From Roseiarcus fermentans (GTDB lineage: Bacteria > Pseudomonadota > Alphaproteobacteria > Rhizobiales > Beijerinckiaceae), in NCBI RefSeq assembly GCF_003315135.1, contig NZ_QNRK01000025.1, positions 36,922 through 100,921 on the forward strand: DNA of 64,000 nucleotides. Direction: 5' to 3'. The number at the start of each line of letters is the position of its first letter. The first letter of the stretch is position 1. Shown here piece after piece: positions 28,375-36,759 of this stretch. Under the pieces are notes generated by a model. That model had not been told where the DNA came from, made no database searches, and worked only from the letters and a program-made list of their open reading frames with translations. Made by a program: the position numbers and the translations under genes.

Positions 28375-28518
28375 TCGGCCATCAGGATCCAGACGACAGG
28401 GAAGCAGCCGGCGCGCCCGGGTTTCGGGTCGGGGGGAGCCATCGCTCGCGAAGCCCGGCGCCCGCTCCGGAACGGGCTTCTCCATATGTCGGATGACCAT
28501 GACTCCGGTCGGGCCGAT
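28375..28518 (-). pseudogene. Remnant of a second histidine phosphatase gene
   Basis: Read on the minus strand, bases 28518 down to about 28450 encode GPTGVMVIRHMEKPVPERAPGF, nearly the N-terminus of the intact phosphatase at 27734. The start codon is ATC instead of ATG. The text then jumps, in another frame, to FPVVWIL (about 28400-28380), which matches the intact protein's FDVVWIL near its C-terminus. About 110 codons between these are missing. The relic occupies the same position after methyltransferase-like copy 2 as the intact gene does after copy 1. Confidence 0.8.
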
Positions 28519-28556
28519 GGGACGCCTCCGTGCTGGTCTATCCGTCCGCGGCGGCG

Positions 28557-29153
28557 TCACAGCACGAACGGGATCAGCGCCCGCGTGCGACTGGCGTAAC
28601 GCGCGTAGGCGTCGCCGAACTGCCGCCGCATGACGGTCTCCTCGATCGTCAGCTTGCGCCACCATGCGACGCCGACGAGCGCGACGCCGAGCACGGCGCG
28701 CCATTCCCCGACCGCGAGGGCGGTTCCGGCGAGGCCGAACAGAATTCCGGTGTAGATCGGGTGGCGGACGAGAGCGTAGGGCCCGTCGACGACGAGCTCG
28801 TGGTCGCGCTTCAGCGTGACGTCCGAGCTCCAGTTCCCCGCGATCCAGAGCCGCGCCCAGATGGCGAAGGCTATTCCGGCGACCGTCACGGCCGCGCCCA
28901 GCCGGACGGGCCAGAGCGCCAGCGGAACGAAGCGGCCGTCGAGCGGCGGGACGGGGATGTCCGGCGCCGCGATGAGAACGATGCCGAGCGCCAGCGGCAG
29001 ATAATGCGAGAGCCGGGAAAAGGCGTCCTCCCGCTCGGCGACCGCCTTCCCGCCGCGCGCCATCGCGATCCAGACGGCGACGAAGCCGAGCCACAGGACG
29101 GGGAAGAGCCAGCGATAGAGGGCGCCCCCGGCCTCGAGGTCGAGGGGCGTCAC
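28557..29153 (-). CDS. Isoprenylcysteine methyltransferase-like membrane protein (copy 2)
   Basis: Paralogue of the 27782 gene, 198 residues, with about five membrane segments and the intact motif YALVRHPIYTGILFG. The C-terminus (FGDAYARYASRTRALIPFVL) is nearly identical to copy 1. The family transfers methyl groups to membrane-embedded thiols or lipids; the substrate here is unknown. The GTG start overlaps the stop of the upstream NFU-like gene in GTGA, so it is translationally coupled to an iron-sulfur protein gene. Confidence 0.8.
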   Translation of the reverse strand: MTPLDLEAGGALYRWLFPVLWLGFVAVWIAMARGGKAVAEREDAFSRLSHYLPLALGIVLIAAPDIPVPPLDGRFVPLALWPVRLGAAVTVAGIAFAIWARLWIAGNWSSDVTLKRDHELVVDGPYALVRHPIYTGILFGLAGTALAVGEWRAVLGVALVGVAWWRKLTIEETVMRRQFGDAYARYASRTRALIPFVL

Positions 29154-29713
29154 GCTTCGATCTGCTGCACTTCCTGTACGTCAGGCAGGAAGTGCTTGAG
29201 CAGGTTTTGGATCCCGTGCCGGAGCGTCGCGGTCGAGGACGGGCAGCCGGAGCAGGCGCCCTTCATCTTGAGATAGACGATCCCGTCGCGAAAGCCCTTG
29301 AACACGATGTCGCCGCCGTCGCCGGCGACCGCGGGCCTGACGCGGGTCTCGAGCAATTCCTTGATCGCCTCGACCGTCTCGGCGTCCTTCGGGTCGAAGA
29401 ACTCGCCGGTCGTCACCCGGTCTGCGCCGCCGGCCTCGATCAGCGGGGCGCCGGAGAGGAAGAATTCGGTCACGACGCCGAGAACGGCGGGGCGAAGATG
29501 CTGCCACTCGCCCTCGGCCTTGGTCACCGAGATGAAATCGTTGGCGAAGAACACGCCCGTCACCCCGGGAAGCTCCATCAGCGCCCTGGCGAGCGGCGAG
29601 CGCTCCGCATCGGCCGGATCGCGCGCCTCGAACGTGCCGTCCTCCATCACGGTCCTGCCCGGCAGGAACTTCAAGGTTGCGGGGTTGGGGGTCGCTTCGG
29701 TCTGGATGAACAT
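29150..29713 (-). CDS. NFU-type iron-sulfur cluster carrier
   Basis: Protein of 187 residues with an N-terminal NFU domain (1-90, MFIQTEATPNPATLKFLPG) and a C-terminal NifU-like thioredoxin-fold domain (about 105-180) that holds the cluster cysteines in KGACSGCPSS. Such proteins carry 4Fe-4S clusters to apo-enzymes. ATG 29713 is preceded by GAGGAG. It heads a minus-strand operon with the methyltransferase-like and phosphatase genes and is divergent from the PEPxxWA protein at 30027. Confidence 0.93.
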   Translation of the reverse strand: MFIQTEATPNPATLKFLPGRTVMEDGTFEARDPADAERSPLARALMELPGVTGVFFANDFISVTKAEGEWQHLRPAVLGVVTEFFLSGAPLIEAGGADRVTTGEFFDPKDAETVEAIKELLETRVRPAVAGDGGDIVFKGFRDGIVYLKMKGACSGCPSSTATLRHGIQNLLKHFLPDVQEVQQIEA

Positions 29714-30026
29714 GGGGCGGGGCTCCTCGAAGGGATTAGATAGGTGGGCGCGGGCGTCGAGGCAAGGCGTCGGGAAGGGGCCTCGCCGGAGTCGCAGGAA
29801 GGACGGCCGACGCCTCGGCGTCCCGCAGCGGTCGACTCCGGATGGAGCGTCGCGGACGGCCGGGCCAGCGGTCGAGTCGAGGCCCACGGAGGCTCGCTCG
29901 CAGTTCCGACTCACAAAGAGACACCGATGTTACGCTGCGCCATACCGGCGCCTTGCCTTTTCCACAAACCTATGTAAACCAGCGCCGGCTTGAGGTTTGA
30001 CGATATATGTGAGGACTGGCGTAAAC
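29714..30026. other. Divergent intergenic region before the PEPxxWA gene
   Basis: No gene is supported in these 313 bases. The part nearest 30027 (about 29900-30010) is AT-richer and likely holds the rightward promoter, with GAGGA at 30010-30014. The NFU promoter must lie near 29720-29760. Confidence 0.4.
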
Positions 30027-30878
30027 ATGATGAAGATTCTTCCTGTCGGCGCTGCGGTTTGCGCCCTGCTCGCCCTTGGGGCGAGCGGCGCGAAGGCGTC
30101 GACTTTCGTAGTGTCTTACGAAGGCGAGGCGGCGGGCGTCGAGAACACCACCGCAACCTTCAAGACGAATGCGTCTGGCGTCAAAGAGGGTGGAGTCGAG
30201 ACCTTCAACAGCCAGCCGGTGCATGGCTATCCGCAGACCATCACCACGGATTACGGCACAGGCGGTCTCATCACGGGAACCTACACGGCGGGAACCGCGA
30301 GCGGAATTCAGATCAACGCGGCCGACCAGTACGGCGGCGCGGGTGGAAACACCAATTACATCGCCGCGTTCACCGGCACGCCCTACACGCTCACCCTGTC
30401 GTCCACGATCCCCGGCGGAATCGACTATTTCGGATTCTGGCTGTCGGCGCTGGACAAGGGCAACTTCGTCACCTTCTACGGCGGCGACGGCAACAAGCTG
30501 TTCACCTTCGATCCGCAGGACGTACTCACAGCGGTCGCACAATCGGCGGACCCGAGCCTGTACTACGGAAATCCGAACCCGGGCAGCTTCCACGGCAAAG
30601 ACAGCGGCGAGCCGTATATCTTCCTGAACTTCTTCGACCAGGGTGGAACGTTCAGCAAGATCGAGTTCAGCGAGGTCAATAACGGCGGCGGCTACGAGTC
30701 CGACAACCATACCGTCGGCCAGTACGCGACAATGGGCAATGGCACGGTCATTCAACTGGTCCATTCCGTCACCGTGCCGGAGCCGTCGACCTGGGCGATG
30801 ATGCTGGCAGGGTTCGCCGGGCTCCTCTGGGCGGGCGCTCACGGCAAGCGACGTCCCGTCCGGTCGATCGACGCCTGA
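30027..30878 (+). CDS. Secreted PEPxxWA-CTERM surface protein (Npun_F0296-like)
   Basis: Exported protein of 283 residues. A signal peptide covers about 1-24 (MMKILPVGAAVCALLALGASGAKA). The body (SYEGEAAGVENTTATF ... YGGAGGNTNYIAAF ... GGIDYFGFWLSALDKGNFVTFY ... GEPYIFLNFF ... GGYESDNHTVG) resembles what is called the Npun_F0296 family of exosortase-dependent surface proteins, a recalled likeness that I could not check. The tail VPEPSTWAMMLAGFAGLLWAG followed by KRR is a complete PEPxxWA sorting signal. The preceding in-frame start at 29997 would spoil the signal peptide. Confidence 0.82.
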   Translation: MMKILPVGAAVCALLALGASGAKASTFVVSYEGEAAGVENTTATFKTNASGVKEGGVETFNSQPVHGYPQTITTDYGTGGLITGTYTAGTASGIQINAADQYGGAGGNTNYIAAFTGTPYTLTLSSTIPGGIDYFGFWLSALDKGNFVTFYGGDGNKLFTFDPQDVLTAVAQSADPSLYYGNPNPGSFHGKDSGEPYIFLNFFDQGGTFSKIEFSEVNNGGGYESDNHTVGQYATMGNGTVIQLVHSVTVPEPSTWAMMLAGFAGLLWAGAHGKRRPVRSIDA

Positions 30879-31407
30879 GCGCGCCGGATCATCCTCGAGA
30901 GGCGGCGACTATCAGCGCGTGCGACGGCGGCGGCCGCCGCCCCGGCGCGGCGTCGCCGTCGTCGTCAGCGTCTCCAATGCTGGAGGCGAGCAAGGCCGGT
31001 CTCTTGACATGAAGCAGGGCCGGAGCGGCCTCGCCGCTTCGGCCCCAGCTCTTCGGAGAGTGATCGCGGCTGCCTCTTCGAGGCTTTTGGCCGTGGCCTG
31101 CTCCGACCGATTCGCCCTCGTCACCAATGCCAATCCTTGGCCGAACTGGCCGCGGCAGGATGAGACGGTCGACGGCTTCTACGATGAGCGGATTCGCGGC
31201 CGACGTCTTGATCTGGATCAACGAGCCGACGGAATCGGCGTCGCGGAATTGCGAAGGCGATATCGAGGACGTCTGACCCCGAGCGGGGCGCCGAGCTGCA
31301 GCGCCCTTGTTCAACCCAGCGCCGCGCGCCATGCTCACGCCCGACTTTATGGCTTCTTTCGGATACGATACTTCCGACAGAACTTGCCCTCCGGCGGATA
31401 TTCCCTA
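30879..31407. other. 529 bases without a supported gene
   Basis: Open frames on both strands are low-complexity or Arg-rich and resemble no family. The stretch separates the PEPxxWA gene from a frameshifted minus-strand gene. It may be degraded sequence, but no parent is recognisable. Confidence 0.4.
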
Positions 31408-31919
31408 TCAGAGGGTCTGGACCGATTGGCCAGACTCAGCCAGCCTCTTCAGCGATTGCACCCAGTCCTCGTGCGAGGCGAGGAGTTCGGAGCGGACGCG
31501 CCGCGCCAAGATCAACAGAAGCAAACCTTTCTGCGCTTCTTCCGTGATCACCGTGCAGCCGTTCTGCGTCGGCTCGATGTACCACGGATGTGCGCCGCTT
31601 GTTCCAGCCGGGCCGTTGGCGGACCAGACGAGCATGCTATAGGGATCGAACGTAACGACTTCCGGCTCGAAGGAATATCCTAGCGTCTTGAAGCGAAATT
31701 CGCGCCGGCCTGTAAGGCGGCGCCGCCGCGCAAAATGGATACGTCCGAACAGTGTTTGTACCATCGCGGCCACGCGACGCAGTCGATGAGCAGCGACCAT
31801 ACCCTTTGCGGTGACGCTCTGATGTCGACCGTGTTGTGGGCGAACACGACGGCCGACGATGGGGAATGCTGACGAGGCCAGACGATTCGGCGGTTAGGAG
31901 TTTGGGCGTCACTGGGCAT
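31408..31919 (-). pseudogene. Frameshifted SRPBCC-domain protein gene
   Basis: Two frames together encode one START/SRPBCC-like ligand-binding protein. From 31919 the first frame reads AVVFAHNTVDIRASPQRVWSLL, WPRWYKH and ends ...LQAGANF before a stop at 31680. The protein then continues one frame over as FRFKTLGYSFEPEVVTFDPY, ANGPAGTSGAHPWYIEPT and TVITEEAQKGLL down to 31408. The shift is at about 31693-31700, where loss of one base between ANF and RFKTLG would explain it. This is either a recent pseudogene or a sequencing error. Confidence 0.8.
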
Positions 31920-32165
31920 GGGTCGATCTCGTCGCGAGAGCTCCTGGCCATTGTGGCGGTCGCGGCCAGGTTGGCCTCGGCCTTTTTCGACGGCTTCCTG
32001 TCGTCGATCGCTGTCGACGTTCCTTTCGAGGATGGCGGCTCGGTGCGCGCGAGACGGTCGATCAGGGCCAGGCCGAGCGGCCAAAGAGGCTCGGTCCCGC
32101 GCGACGCTCGGTCAGCATCGCGCTGCCTTTCCGAATTGGCCCAAGTCGTTCTCGTGAGACGCAGG

Positions 32166-32900
32166 CTAGCGCTCCACCCGCGTCCAGCCGTGCAGGCCGA
32201 GGCGCTCCTGCGGCAGGTAGGCGGCCTTGTAGCCCATCTTCTTCGAACCCTCGACCCAGTAGCCGAGGTAGACGTGCGGCAGGCCGAGCGCGCGCGCCTT
32301 CTCGATGTGGTCGAGAATGACGTAGGCGCCGAGCGACCGGCGCGCATGGTGCGGGGCGTAGAAGGAATAGACCAGCGACAGGCCGTCCGCGAGCCTGTCC
32401 GTCAGGCAGACGGCGTAGAGCGGGCCTGCCTCGTTCGGGGTCCTGCGCAGCCGGTATTCGGCGAGCTGGGTGTCGATGTGGGTGTCTTCGACCATCATCG
32501 CAAAGTCGAGCGAGGACATGTCGGCCATGCCGCCCTCGGGGTGCCGCGCGTCGAGATAGGCGCGGAACAGCGAGAAATGCTCGTTGGTGGGCTTGGGCGG
32601 AACGAAGCTTCCGAGGAGGTCGGCGTTGGCGCGGATCGCCCGGCGCTGGCTGTCGTTCGGACGGAAGTCGTCGACCAGCACGCGCACCGAGACGCAGGCG
32701 CGGCAACTTTCGCAGGCCGGCCGGTAGGCGATGGTCTGCGAGCGACGGAAGCCGGTCTGGGTCAGGAGGTCGTTGAGCGAGGCGGCGCGCTTGCCGACCA
32801 GATGGGTAAAGATCTTCCGTTCCTGCTGCCCGGCCAGATAGGGGCACGGCGAAGGCGCGGTTAGATAGAACTGCGGGGCGTCGCGCACTTCCCTGGTCAC
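32166..32900 (-). CDS. bpt: Aspartate/glutamate leucyltransferase (Bpt)
   Basis: Protein of 244 residues that attaches leucine from Leu-tRNA to N-terminal Asp or Glu, marking proteins for ClpAP/ClpS degradation. It shows the ATE family N-domain with four cysteines (PCPY and [10 protein letters not shown]) and the C-domain motifs [16 protein letters not shown] and [20 protein letters not shown]. Bacterial proteins of this length are Bpt rather than arginyltransferase, though databases use both names. The RDD gene lies 50 bases upstream on the same strand, a conserved pairing in the order. Confidence 0.93.
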   Translation of the reverse strand: MTREVRDAPQFYLTAPSPCPYLAGQQERKIFTHLVGKRAASLNDLLTQTGFRRSQTIAYRPACESCRACVSVRVLVDDFRPNDSQRRAIRANADLLGSFVPPKPTNEHFSLFRAYLDARHPEGGMADMSSLDFAMMVEDTHIDTQLAEYRLRRTPNEAGPLYAVCLTDRLADGLSLVYSFYAPHHARRSLGAYVILDHIEKARALGLPHVYLGYWVEGSKKMGYKAAYLPQERLGLHGWTRVER

Positions 32901-32950
32901 GCCGTGCCCTCTCCCGTGTTCCGCTCCCTTGGTGGTCTACCGGTCCGGCG

Positions 32951-33397
32951 TCACATCCGCCGGACCACGACGACGCCGGACAGGATGTCGTGCAGGCAGC
33001 GCTTCTCCGAATCGACCAGGGACACGAGGAAGATCGGCGGAAAGAACCAGCTGACGTAGAACAGCACCGCCTGCACGGCCGCGTTGACGAACGGGACGCG
33101 CTGGCCGCTGTCGTGCGTGCGCATCTCGAGGTCCATCAGGCGCATGCCGGGCGTCGCCATTCGCTGTCCGGACACCGTGAGGCCGTTGTAGAAGAACGCG
33201 ACGATCGGCCACAGCGGCGGCAGGACGAACAGCGCGAATCCCAGCGTCAGAACGACCGACGTGGTCCAGAACAGCGCGACCAGAACGCTCACCAGCACGA
33301 AGTCGAAGCAGGCCGCGACCATGCGTCGCGTGCGGACGCCGGCGAACGCGTCGGCGCGAAGCGAAGGCGCCGGCGACATGGCCACGAACTGAGACAT
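32951..33397 (-). CDS. RDD-family membrane protein
   Basis: Membrane protein of 148 residues with the RDD signature (RTRRMVAACFDFVLVS, Arg-Asp positions with Arg-Met-Val before the first segment), two strongly hydrophobic segments around 28-60, and a third near 112-130. RDD proteins are proposed to affect ion or proton transport. It sits directly upstream of bpt and could be cotranscribed with it. Confidence 0.85.
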   Translation of the reverse strand: MSQFVAMSPAPSLRADAFAGVRTRRMVAACFDFVLVSVLVALFWTTSVVLTLGFALFVLPPLWPIVAFFYNGLTVSGQRMATPGMRLMDLEMRTHDSGQRVPFVNAAVQAVLFYVSWFFPPIFLVSLVDSEKRCLHDILSGVVVVRRM

Positions 33398-33461
33398 ACG
33401 ATCCTCCGGGCTCGACGCCCCTTAGAGTAGCAGGGAGGATGTGGGACGGGCGGCGCCCAAG

Positions 33462-34802
33462 TCAAGATCGGCCTTGTCGCAGGCCGACGGGAACGGCGCT
33501 CTTTCCGAGCAGGCCCGAGGGCCTGAGGGCGATGAACAGGATCATGAGGGCGTAGACGGCGATGTCGCGATCGTCGATCGGGAACGCCGCCGACCATCCG
33601 GTTTCGACCGCGCCGATCACCAGCCCGCCGAGAAAGGCGCCCGGCAGCGATCCGATGCCGCCCACGATCGCCGCGGCCAGCGCTTTCAGGGTCAGGGTCG
33701 CCGACAGCGCGTAGCCGACCGCGCCGAAGGCGGCCGTCATGATCGCGCCGGCGAGGCCGGCGAGCGCGCCCGCGAGCGCGAAAGCGCGCGCAAGGGTCGC
33801 CGCCGGGCTGACCCCGTGCATCTCGGCCGCGAGTGGGTCGTCGGCGTAGGCGCGCCATTCGCGCCCGGCCCGGGTGCGGCGAAAGACGACCACGAGCGCG
33901 ACCGCGACCGCGAGCGCGACGCCGGCGGACACGAAGGTCATCGGGCTCGCGACCGCGACGAAGTCGGGCGAGCGCGCCAGCGCGAACGGCCGATTGAGCA
34001 CCGGCGTCATCCAGCTCGTCCGGTCGCCCTGCGCGAGGCGCAGCAGTTCCTGAAGGAAAATGGCGAGGCCCACGGTCGCGACCATCATCTGCAAGCCGCG
34101 CGCGTTTCTCAGCGGGATGAACACCGCATGCGCCGCCGCGTATCCCCAGCCCAGCACCACGAGGCCCGCCATGACGAAGGCGGCCGCGAGCAGCGGCGCC
34201 GGGGGCGCCCCGGCGAGCGCCAGCGCGGTCATCGCTGCGCCGTAGCCGCCCGCCGCCGCGAGCTCGCCGAAAGCGAAGTTGATCCGGCCGACGAGCCCGT
34301 AGATCAGCGAATAGGCGGCGGCGAGCAGGGCGTAGACCGCCGCGAGCGGCAGCCCGTCGACCGCCATCTGGATGGCGTAGACCGCGCGCCTCGGCAGGAC
34401 GGGCGCGTCGCGGATGCCGCCGAGCGGCGCCGGGTCGGCGGCGCGGCCGTCCGGCGTGGCGAGCCAGTAGCGGACGAGGACGAACAGGCGCCCCTCGTCG
34501 AGCGGCTCGCCGTCGAGGGTCAGCGCCGTCAGGTCGCGCGACTCCCGCGGTCGTCCGGGCGCCCGAAAGCGGCAGGCGGCGACGTGTCGGCCCGGCGCCT
34601 CGCCGGGCGCGCTCGAGGAAAATGCGACCTCGAGCCCGCGGCCGTCCGGGTCGGCGCGCTCGCTCAGGATCGAGATCTCGCCGCCGTCAGGCGTCAGCGC
34701 GGGCAGGGCCATGCGGCACAGCCGGGCCTGATCGGTCTCGACGACGGGCGAGCAGCCCGCGAGCAGGCCGGCGAGGGCGATGGCGAGCGCGATCCGCTTC
34801 AC
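33462..34802 (-). CDS. LivH-type ABC permease with lipoprotein-like N-terminal extension
   Basis: Protein of 446 residues. The N-terminus (MKRIALAIALAGLLAGC) is a textbook lipoprotein signal with lipobox LAGC (Cys at 17), followed by a ~115-residue periplasmic region, and then a LivH-like permease core of about seven to eight membrane segments (from VDGLPLAAVYALLAAAYSLIYGLVGRINFAFGE). The permease motif SLIYGLVGRINFAFGE and the C-terminal GGIGSLPGAFLGGLVIG are diagnostic. The GTG start overlaps the CGNR gene stop in GTGA. No livM, livG or livF homologue is nearby. Confidence 0.85.
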   Translation of the reverse strand: MKRIALAIALAGLLAGCSPVVETDQARLCRMALPALTPDGGEISILSERADPDGRGLEVAFSSSAPGEAPGRHVAACRFRAPGRPRESRDLTALTLDGEPLDEGRLFVLVRYWLATPDGRAADPAPLGGIRDAPVLPRRAVYAIQMAVDGLPLAAVYALLAAAYSLIYGLVGRINFAFGELAAAGGYGAAMTALALAGAPPAPLLAAAFVMAGLVVLGWGYAAAHAVFIPLRNARGLQMMVATVGLAIFLQELLRLAQGDRTSWMTPVLNRPFALARSPDFVAVASPMTFVSAGVALAVAVALVVVFRRTRAGREWRAYADDPLAAEMHGVSPAATLARAFALAGALAGLAGAIMTAAFGAVGYALSATLTLKALAAAIVGGIGSLPGAFLGGLVIGAVETGWSAAFPIDDRDIAVYALMILFIALRPSGLLGKSAVPVGLRQGRS

Positions 34803-35437
34803 TGGCCGCGCCTTCGCGCGGCCAGCCGCTTCTGTTTGGCGCGATTGCCGCACACCTCCATCTCGCACCACCGGCGGGCGTTGTTCCGGCTCGTGTCGCA
34901 GAACAGCCAGCCGCAGGCGTGGCCCTCGCAGACCTTGATGCGGCTGAAGTCGCCCTCGGTGAACAGTCTCGCCGCGGCGAGCGCGATCGGGCCGAGCGCC
35001 GCCTCGACCGGGGCGGCCTCGACGCGCCAGCGCCAAAAGCCGCGCCCGTCGGCGATCGCGAGGCGGCCGGCGGCGAGGCAGCGCGCGTGCAGAGCCGAGA
35101 GCGCCGCGAGCGCGTCGTCGGGCGGAGGGGCGCCCCCGGCGATCGATTCGCCGACGGTCTGGATCGCCGCGCGCAAGGGGAGCGCGTCGCCGAGGAGCGC
35201 CTGCGCCCGTCCGGGCCGGCCGTCGAGCGCCCGGCGCAGAGACGCGACGTCCGGGCCGGAAAGCGCCTCGGCGTGCTCGATCCAGGCCACGACGTCCTCC
35301 GGTTCGCGCAGGTGATTTTGATGCTGGTCCGTGCCGCGGCCGGACTCCGTGTTGGCGAAGTCGAAGGCCAACGATCCGCCCACGAGCGGCAGGGAACCGG
35401 CGCGGGACGGGGGGAGGGGGGCGTCGCTAACTGTCAT
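34799..35437 (-). CDS. CGNR zinc-finger transcription regulator
   Basis: Protein of 212 residues. The N-terminal ABATE-like region includes PLVGGSLAFDFANTESGRGTDQ and the C-terminus has the CGNR zinc finger: VCEGHACGWLFCDTSRNNARRWCEMEVCGNRAKQKR spread over about 165-205, with four cysteines and the CGNR motif. Such proteins are stress- or metabolite-linked DNA-binding regulators. It is the first gene of an operon with the LivH-type permease and is divergent from the LivK-type gene, so it probably controls both. Confidence 0.9.
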   Translation of the reverse strand: MTVSDAPLPPSRAGSLPLVGGSLAFDFANTESGRGTDQHQNHLREPEDVVAWIEHAEALSGPDVASLRRALDGRPGRAQALLGDALPLRAAIQTVGESIAGGAPPPDDALAALSALHARCLAAGRLAIADGRGFWRWRVEAAPVEAALGPIALAAARLFTEGDFSRIKVCEGHACGWLFCDTSRNNARRWCEMEVCGNRAKQKRLAARRRGQ

Positions 35438-35486
35438 TCCACGCTTTACAAGTTAGGTCTACCTGTTACCTTCCGCAAGCTAACTG
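35426..35486. promoter_or_regulatory. Three CTAACT motifs in the CGNR/livK divergent promoter
   Basis: GCTAACTG occurs at 35426-35433 (reaching into the CGNR start) and again at 35479-35486 near the livK side. The inverted form AGTTAG lies between at 35451-35456, followed by AGGTCTACCT (35455-35464), a short palindrome. This arrangement looks like operator sites for the CGNR regulator. GGAGG precedes the livK ATG. Confidence 0.5.
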
Positions 35487-35510
35487 ATCAAAGCACAATA
35501 GGAGGTTAAG

Positions 35511-36626
35511 ATGCGGAACAGCGTGTTGGCGTCTCTCTCGTTCGCCGTCTCTCTCGCCATCGCCGGGCCGGCGCCTGCTCAAGTCAGAATCGGCGTCGCC
35601 GGACCGATCACCGGCGCCAACGCCGCCTTCGGCGCCCAGCTCGCGCAAGGCGCCGGGCAGGCGGTGGAGGACATCAACAAGGCGGGCGGCATCCTCGGCC
35701 AGAAGCTCGCGCTCGAGCAGGGCGACGACGTCAGCGATCCGAAGCAGGGCGTGTCGGTCGCCAACAAATTCGTCGGCGACGGCGTCAAGTTCGTCATCGG
35801 CCACTTCAACTCGGGCGTGACCATCCCCGCTTCCGACGTCTATGCGGAGAACGACATTCTCTTCATCACACCCTCGGCGACCAACCCGAAGGTGACGGAC
35901 CGCAAGCTGTGGGACGCGTTCCGCACCTGCGGCCGCGACGACCAGCAGGGCCTCGTCTGGGCCGAACTCGCCCGCGACAAGCTCAAGGGCAAGAAGATCG
36001 CGATCGTCCACGACAAGACCACCTACGGCAAGGGCCTCGCCGACGCGGCGCGCGACAGCATGCACGGGTTCGGCGTCGCCGAAGTCCTCTACGAAGGCGT
36101 CAACACCGGCGAAAAGGATTATTCCGCGATCGTCTCGAAGATCAAGGAATCCGGCGCCGACTATCTGATGTGGGGCGGCCTGCACACCGAGGGCGGCCTG
36201 ATCCTGCGCCAGATGCGCGACCAAGGCATGACGACGGTCATGATCTCCGGCGACGGCATCACCGACTCGGAATTCGCCCAGATCGGCGGTCCGGGCGTCG
36301 AGGGCACGTTGATGACCTTCGGCCCCGAACCGCGCCGGAACCCGAACGCCGCGGAGGCGGTCGCGTCCTTCAAGGCGAAAGGCTTCGAGCCGCAGGGCTA
36401 CACGCTCTACTCCTACGCCGGCGTCCAGATTCTGAAGCAGGCGGCCGAGGCGGCGAAATCGCTCGACCCGAAGGCGGTCGCCAAGGTCATGCACTCCGGC
36501 ATGCCGTTCCACACCGTGATCGGCGACATCGCCTTCGACGGCAAGGGCGACCGCACGACGGTCGACTACGTCTGGTACGTCTGGAAGAAGCAGCCCGACG
36601 GCAAGATCGGGTTCGAGCAGCTTTAG
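35511..36626 (+). CDS. Branched-chain amino acid-type ABC transporter substrate-binding protein (LivK-like)
   Basis: Periplasmic binding protein of 371 residues. A signal peptide covers about 1-24 (cleaved after PAPA), and the mature start VRIGVAGPITGANAAFGAQL is characteristic of Leu/Ile/Val-binding proteins. The two-lobed fold is visible, with FVIGHFNSG, ITPSATNP, RTCGRDDQQG and YGKGLADA in the expected order. The ligand may be a branched-chain amino acid, urea or another polar compound. It is divergent from the CGNR regulator and LivH-type permease, which probably form its partners. Confidence 0.9.
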   Translation: MRNSVLASLSFAVSLAIAGPAPAQVRIGVAGPITGANAAFGAQLAQGAGQAVEDINKAGGILGQKLALEQGDDVSDPKQGVSVANKFVGDGVKFVIGHFNSGVTIPASDVYAENDILFITPSATNPKVTDRKLWDAFRTCGRDDQQGLVWAELARDKLKGKKIAIVHDKTTYGKGLADAARDSMHGFGVAEVLYEGVNTGEKDYSAIVSKIKESGADYLMWGGLHTEGGLILRQMRDQGMTTVMISGDGITDSEFAQIGGPGVEGTLMTFGPEPRRNPNAAEAVASFKAKGFEPQGYTLYSYAGVQILKQAAEAAKSLDPKAVAKVMHSGMPFHTVIGDIAFDGKGDRTTVDYVWYVWKKQPDGKIGFEQL

Positions 36627-36759
36627 GACGAACGCGCGGCGCTGGCCGCGTCCCGTCGGCGGCCCGCGCTTCGTTTTGTCGCCCTCGTCGGTTCGGTTCG
36701 CCAGGGCGCGGCCGCCGCAGACGCGGCGGCGCTTCACCCGCGTCGGACGGACGGCGGCG

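Noticed and set aside
30889..31338. Open frames after the second PEPxxWA gene
   Set aside because: Low complexity and no recognisable domain on either strand.
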